NCBI GenBank assembly: GCA_003158115.1
Contig: PMGM01000035.1
Location: 245 to 18,378, forward strand
Direction of reading: 5' to 3'
Length of the DNA: 18,134 nt
Source of the DNA: Methanobacterium sp.
GTDB taxonomy: Archaea > Methanobacteriota > Methanobacteria > Methanobacteriales > Methanobacteriaceae
Shown: one piece after another, positions 16,577 to 18,134 of the stretch
How the letters are laid out: the number at the start of each line of letters is the position of its first letter
Numbering within the stretch: position 1 is the first letter of the stretch
Translations under genes and position numbers: made by a program
The notes under the pieces: model-generated
The model's input: only the letters and a program-made list of their open reading frames with translations
What the model was told of the DNA's origin: nothing
Database searches by the model: none

Positions 16577-16590
16577 CTCTCTCTCTCTCT
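16577..16590. repeat. (CT)7 dinucleotide tract
   Basis: Seven CT units in a row, preceded by CTCTTT and followed by TTTGAG, about 100 bases before the FAD dehydrogenase start. It is the only such simple repeat I see in the window. Confidence 0.8.
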
Positions 16591-16677
16591 TTGAGAAATA
16601 TGAAATTATTACTAAATTTTATGGTTTCTTAAATGAATAAATAATAACAAATATATTTTTTGATAATTATAGAACTG

Positions 16678-16683
16678 GGTGAT
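16678..16683 (+). promoter_or_regulatory. Ribosome binding site fixing the FAD dehydrogenase start
   Basis: GGTGAT, a perfect match to the archaeal anti-Shine-Dalgarno core, sits six bases before the ATG at 16690 and downstream of the alternative TTG at 16660. Confidence 0.65.
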
Positions 16684-16689
16684 TTTCAT

Positions 16690-18084
16690 ATGAAATGTGA
16701 TGTTTTGATTATTGGGGCTGGACCGGCAGGTCTTTTTGCTGCAAATGAATTGGCAGGTAAATTTAACGTAGTTGTAGTAGATAAAGGCAGGAATCTTAAA
16801 GAAAGAAAATGTGTAGCTCTTTTAAATGGCAGCTGCAAAAGATGTCTTCCTTGTAACATTACAGGGGGTTTAGGCGGTGCTGGAGGACTTTCGGATGGAA
16901 AACTTAATCTACGGCCAGATATAGGGGGAAATCTTGAAGAATTTGTAAGTAATGAAGAAGCATGGAGCATTATTAATGAAATAGATCAAATATTCCTTAA
17001 ACACGGCGCATCTGAGGAACTTTACGCTCCTAATGAACAGGAAATATCTCCTTTACTAAAGGAGGCAGCTGCATCTGGAATAAAATTTATACCCATAGTA
17101 CAAAGGCACATGGGCTCTGATAAAACTCCGCCTATAATAACTTCTATAAAGGATGAACTGGAAGAAAAGGGCGTTTTTTTCATGTTAGAGACAGAAGTTT
17201 TAGATATTATCGTGGATGATAAGGTGAAAGGAGCTAAACTCAAAAATACCAAAGAAGGGAATTTTACTATTAATTGTGACTATTTACTAGCAGCTCCTGG
17301 AAGAATTGGTGCTAAATGGTTATCAGATCAAACAGATAAACTTAAAATCCCGGTGAAGCACAATCCGGTTGATATAGGGGTGAGGGTAGAACTTCCCCAG
17401 ATAGTTATGGAAGAGGTAACTAACATTAACTGGGATCCTAAATTTCATATAATCACAAAGACCTATGATGATTTTGTTAGGACTTTTTGTGTATGTAACA
17501 AAGGATTTGTAGTTGAAGAAGTTTATGATGAATTCATGGGGGTGAATGGTCATTCAATGAGGGATAAAGTATCTGAAAATACCAATTTTGCATTTTTAGT
17601 AAGAGTGGAACTTACAGAACCCGTTGAAAATACCTCGGATTATGCATTCTCAATAGCAACTATAGCCAATACACTGGGTGGTGGTAAACCGCTTCTACAA
17701 AGGTTAGGTGATCTTAGAAAAGGTCGAAGATCAACATGGAGAAGACTTGAAAGGAGTAATGTTGTGCCAACCTTCGACTGCGTAACACCTGGAGATATTG
17801 CAATGGCACTTCCACATAGAGTTGTGGTGGATATTATTGAAGGTCTTCAAGCTTTGGATAAGGTTTTACCGGGAGTTGCATCGGATTCTACACTACTATA
17901 TGCTCCTGAAATAAAGTTATATGCTATGAGACTAGAGATGAATAAGAATATGAAAACCAGAATAGCAGGTCTTTACGCTGCTGGAGATGGTGCTGGTGTA
18001 TCAAGGGGAATTGTTGGAGCAGCTGCAACTGGGATCATAGCTGCGAGAGATATTATAAAGAAATATAATCAGAATGACTATTAA
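16690..18084 (+). CDS. FAD-dependent dehydrogenase (NAD(P)/FAD oxidoreductase) of unknown substrate
   Basis: This 464-residue flavoprotein opens with the FAD-binding loop LIIGAGPAGLFAANEL at 6-21 followed by VVVVDKGR at 27-34. A cysteine-rich stretch follows, Cys41, Cys49, Cys52 and Cys55, just before GGLGGAGGLSDGKLN at 59-73, the signature of the family described as uncharacterised FAD-dependent dehydrogenases. A second FAD motif, GLYAAGDGAGVSRGIVGAAATG, lies near 431-452. Reaction and partner are unknown. A longer reading from TTG at 16660 exists, but the ATG at 16690 is chosen because it places GGTGAT six bases upstream and starts directly before the Rossmann strand. It is divergent from the potassium channel across a long gap. 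Nothing follows in the last 50 bases. Confidence 0.9.
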   Translation: MKCDVLIIGAGPAGLFAANELAGKFNVVVVDKGRNLKERKCVALLNGSCKRCLPCNITGGLGGAGGLSDGKLNLRPDIGGNLEEFVSNEEAWSIINEIDQIFLKHGASEELYAPNEQEISPLLKEAAASGIKFIPIVQRHMGSDKTPPIITSIKDELEEKGVFFMLETEVLDIIVDDKVKGAKLKNTKEGNFTINCDYLLAAPGRIGAKWLSDQTDKLKIPVKHNPVDIGVRVELPQIVMEEVTNINWDPKFHIITKTYDDFVRTFCVCNKGFVVEEVYDEFMGVNGHSMRDKVSENTNFAFLVRVELTEPVENTSDYAFSIATIANTLGGGKPLLQRLGDLRKGRRSTWRRLERSNVVPTFDCVTPGDIAMALPHRVVVDIIEGLQALDKVLPGVASDSTLLYAPEIKLYAMRLEMNKNMKTRIAGLYAAGDGAGVSRGIVGAAATGIIAARDIIKKYNQNDY

Positions 18085-18134
18085 AATCCTCTAAATTATC
18101 AACAAGTCAATTAATTATTTAGCCCCTTAGATTT

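Larger units (their letters stand above)
16105..16689. other. Gene-free divergent region between the potassium channel and FAD dehydrogenase
   Basis: This 585-base gap is unusually long for the window and holds no convincing ORF. It contains a possible TATA box for the channel at 16148-16157, an 11-base-arm inverted repeat at 16219-16246, a 10-base-arm near-perfect palindrome at 16330-16350, ATATAAATTTATAT at 16441-16454, CAATGCATTG at 16495-16504, a (CT)7 tract at 16577-16590, and the GGTGAT ribosome site of the downstream gene at 16678-16683. An unannotated small RNA between about 16455 and 16600 cannot be excluded. Confidence 0.6.

Noticed and set aside
1..18134. CRISPR array, insertion sequence or integrated element
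   Set aside because: No regularly spaced repeats, transposase or integrase coding, and no duplicated tRNA 3' end near tRNA-Arg were seen.

Overview
This window comes from a hydrogenotrophic methanogen of the Methanobacteriales, most likely a mesophilic Methanobacterium-type genome. The evidence is direct: a near-full-length relative of the MthK potassium channel, the F430 enzyme CfbD, phosphoseryl-tRNA synthetase SepS, a TfrA-like thiol:fumarate reductase flavoprotein, a CTP-type riboflavin kinase RibK, a GatA-type amidase and archaeal TATA/GGTGAT signals. The DNA is AT-rich. Start codons are mixed: ATG, GTG in the AIR-synthase relative, TTG in cfbD and apparently CTG in sepS.

Layout. 1-492: 3' end of a gatA-like gene, then a T-rich terminator. 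About 665-1903: a decayed major-facilitator transporter with several stops and frameshifts. 1963-3483 (+): an unnamed 506-residue protein with an N-terminal CobB/CobQ-type glutamine amidotransferase domain and a C-terminal CbiA-type ATPase domain, the reverse of the CobB/CobQ order. 3499-4628 (-): ribK then ribB, a flavin-precursor pair. 4813-6408 (-): sepS, divergent from tfrA at 6556-8232 (+). 8307-8378 (-): tRNA-Arg(GCG). 8510-9115 (-): PAP2-like membrane protein. 9204-11063 (-): a one-helix, prepilin-like small protein behind an AIR-synthase-related enzyme. 11169-12850 (-): hisH and a sugar-nucleotidyltransferase/cupin fusion. 12926-13999 (-): cfbD. 14342-15055 (+): sfsA. 15079-16104 (-): MthK-like channel. 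16690-18084 (+): FAD-dependent dehydrogenase.

How it fits together. Most genes are housekeeping for a methanogen. SepS starts the tRNA-dependent route to cysteine, CfbD builds coenzyme F430 for methyl-CoM reductase, TfrA links coenzyme M/B thiols to fumarate reduction, and RibB/RibK supply flavin for TfrA and the FAD dehydrogenase. GatA (if it is a tRNA amidotransferase) and SepS both serve indirect aminoacylation. No integrase, transposase, CRISPR array or defence island is visible; the only sign of gene flux is the dead transporter.

The least explained items are the domain-swapped amidotransferase/ATPase, the apparent CTG start of sepS, changed calcium-site and filter residues in the MthK homologue, the cysteine-rich motif in the FAD dehydrogenase, and the 585-bp gene-free divergent region with inverted repeats and a (CT)7 tract before it. 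Family assignments are from recall of motifs, not from searches.
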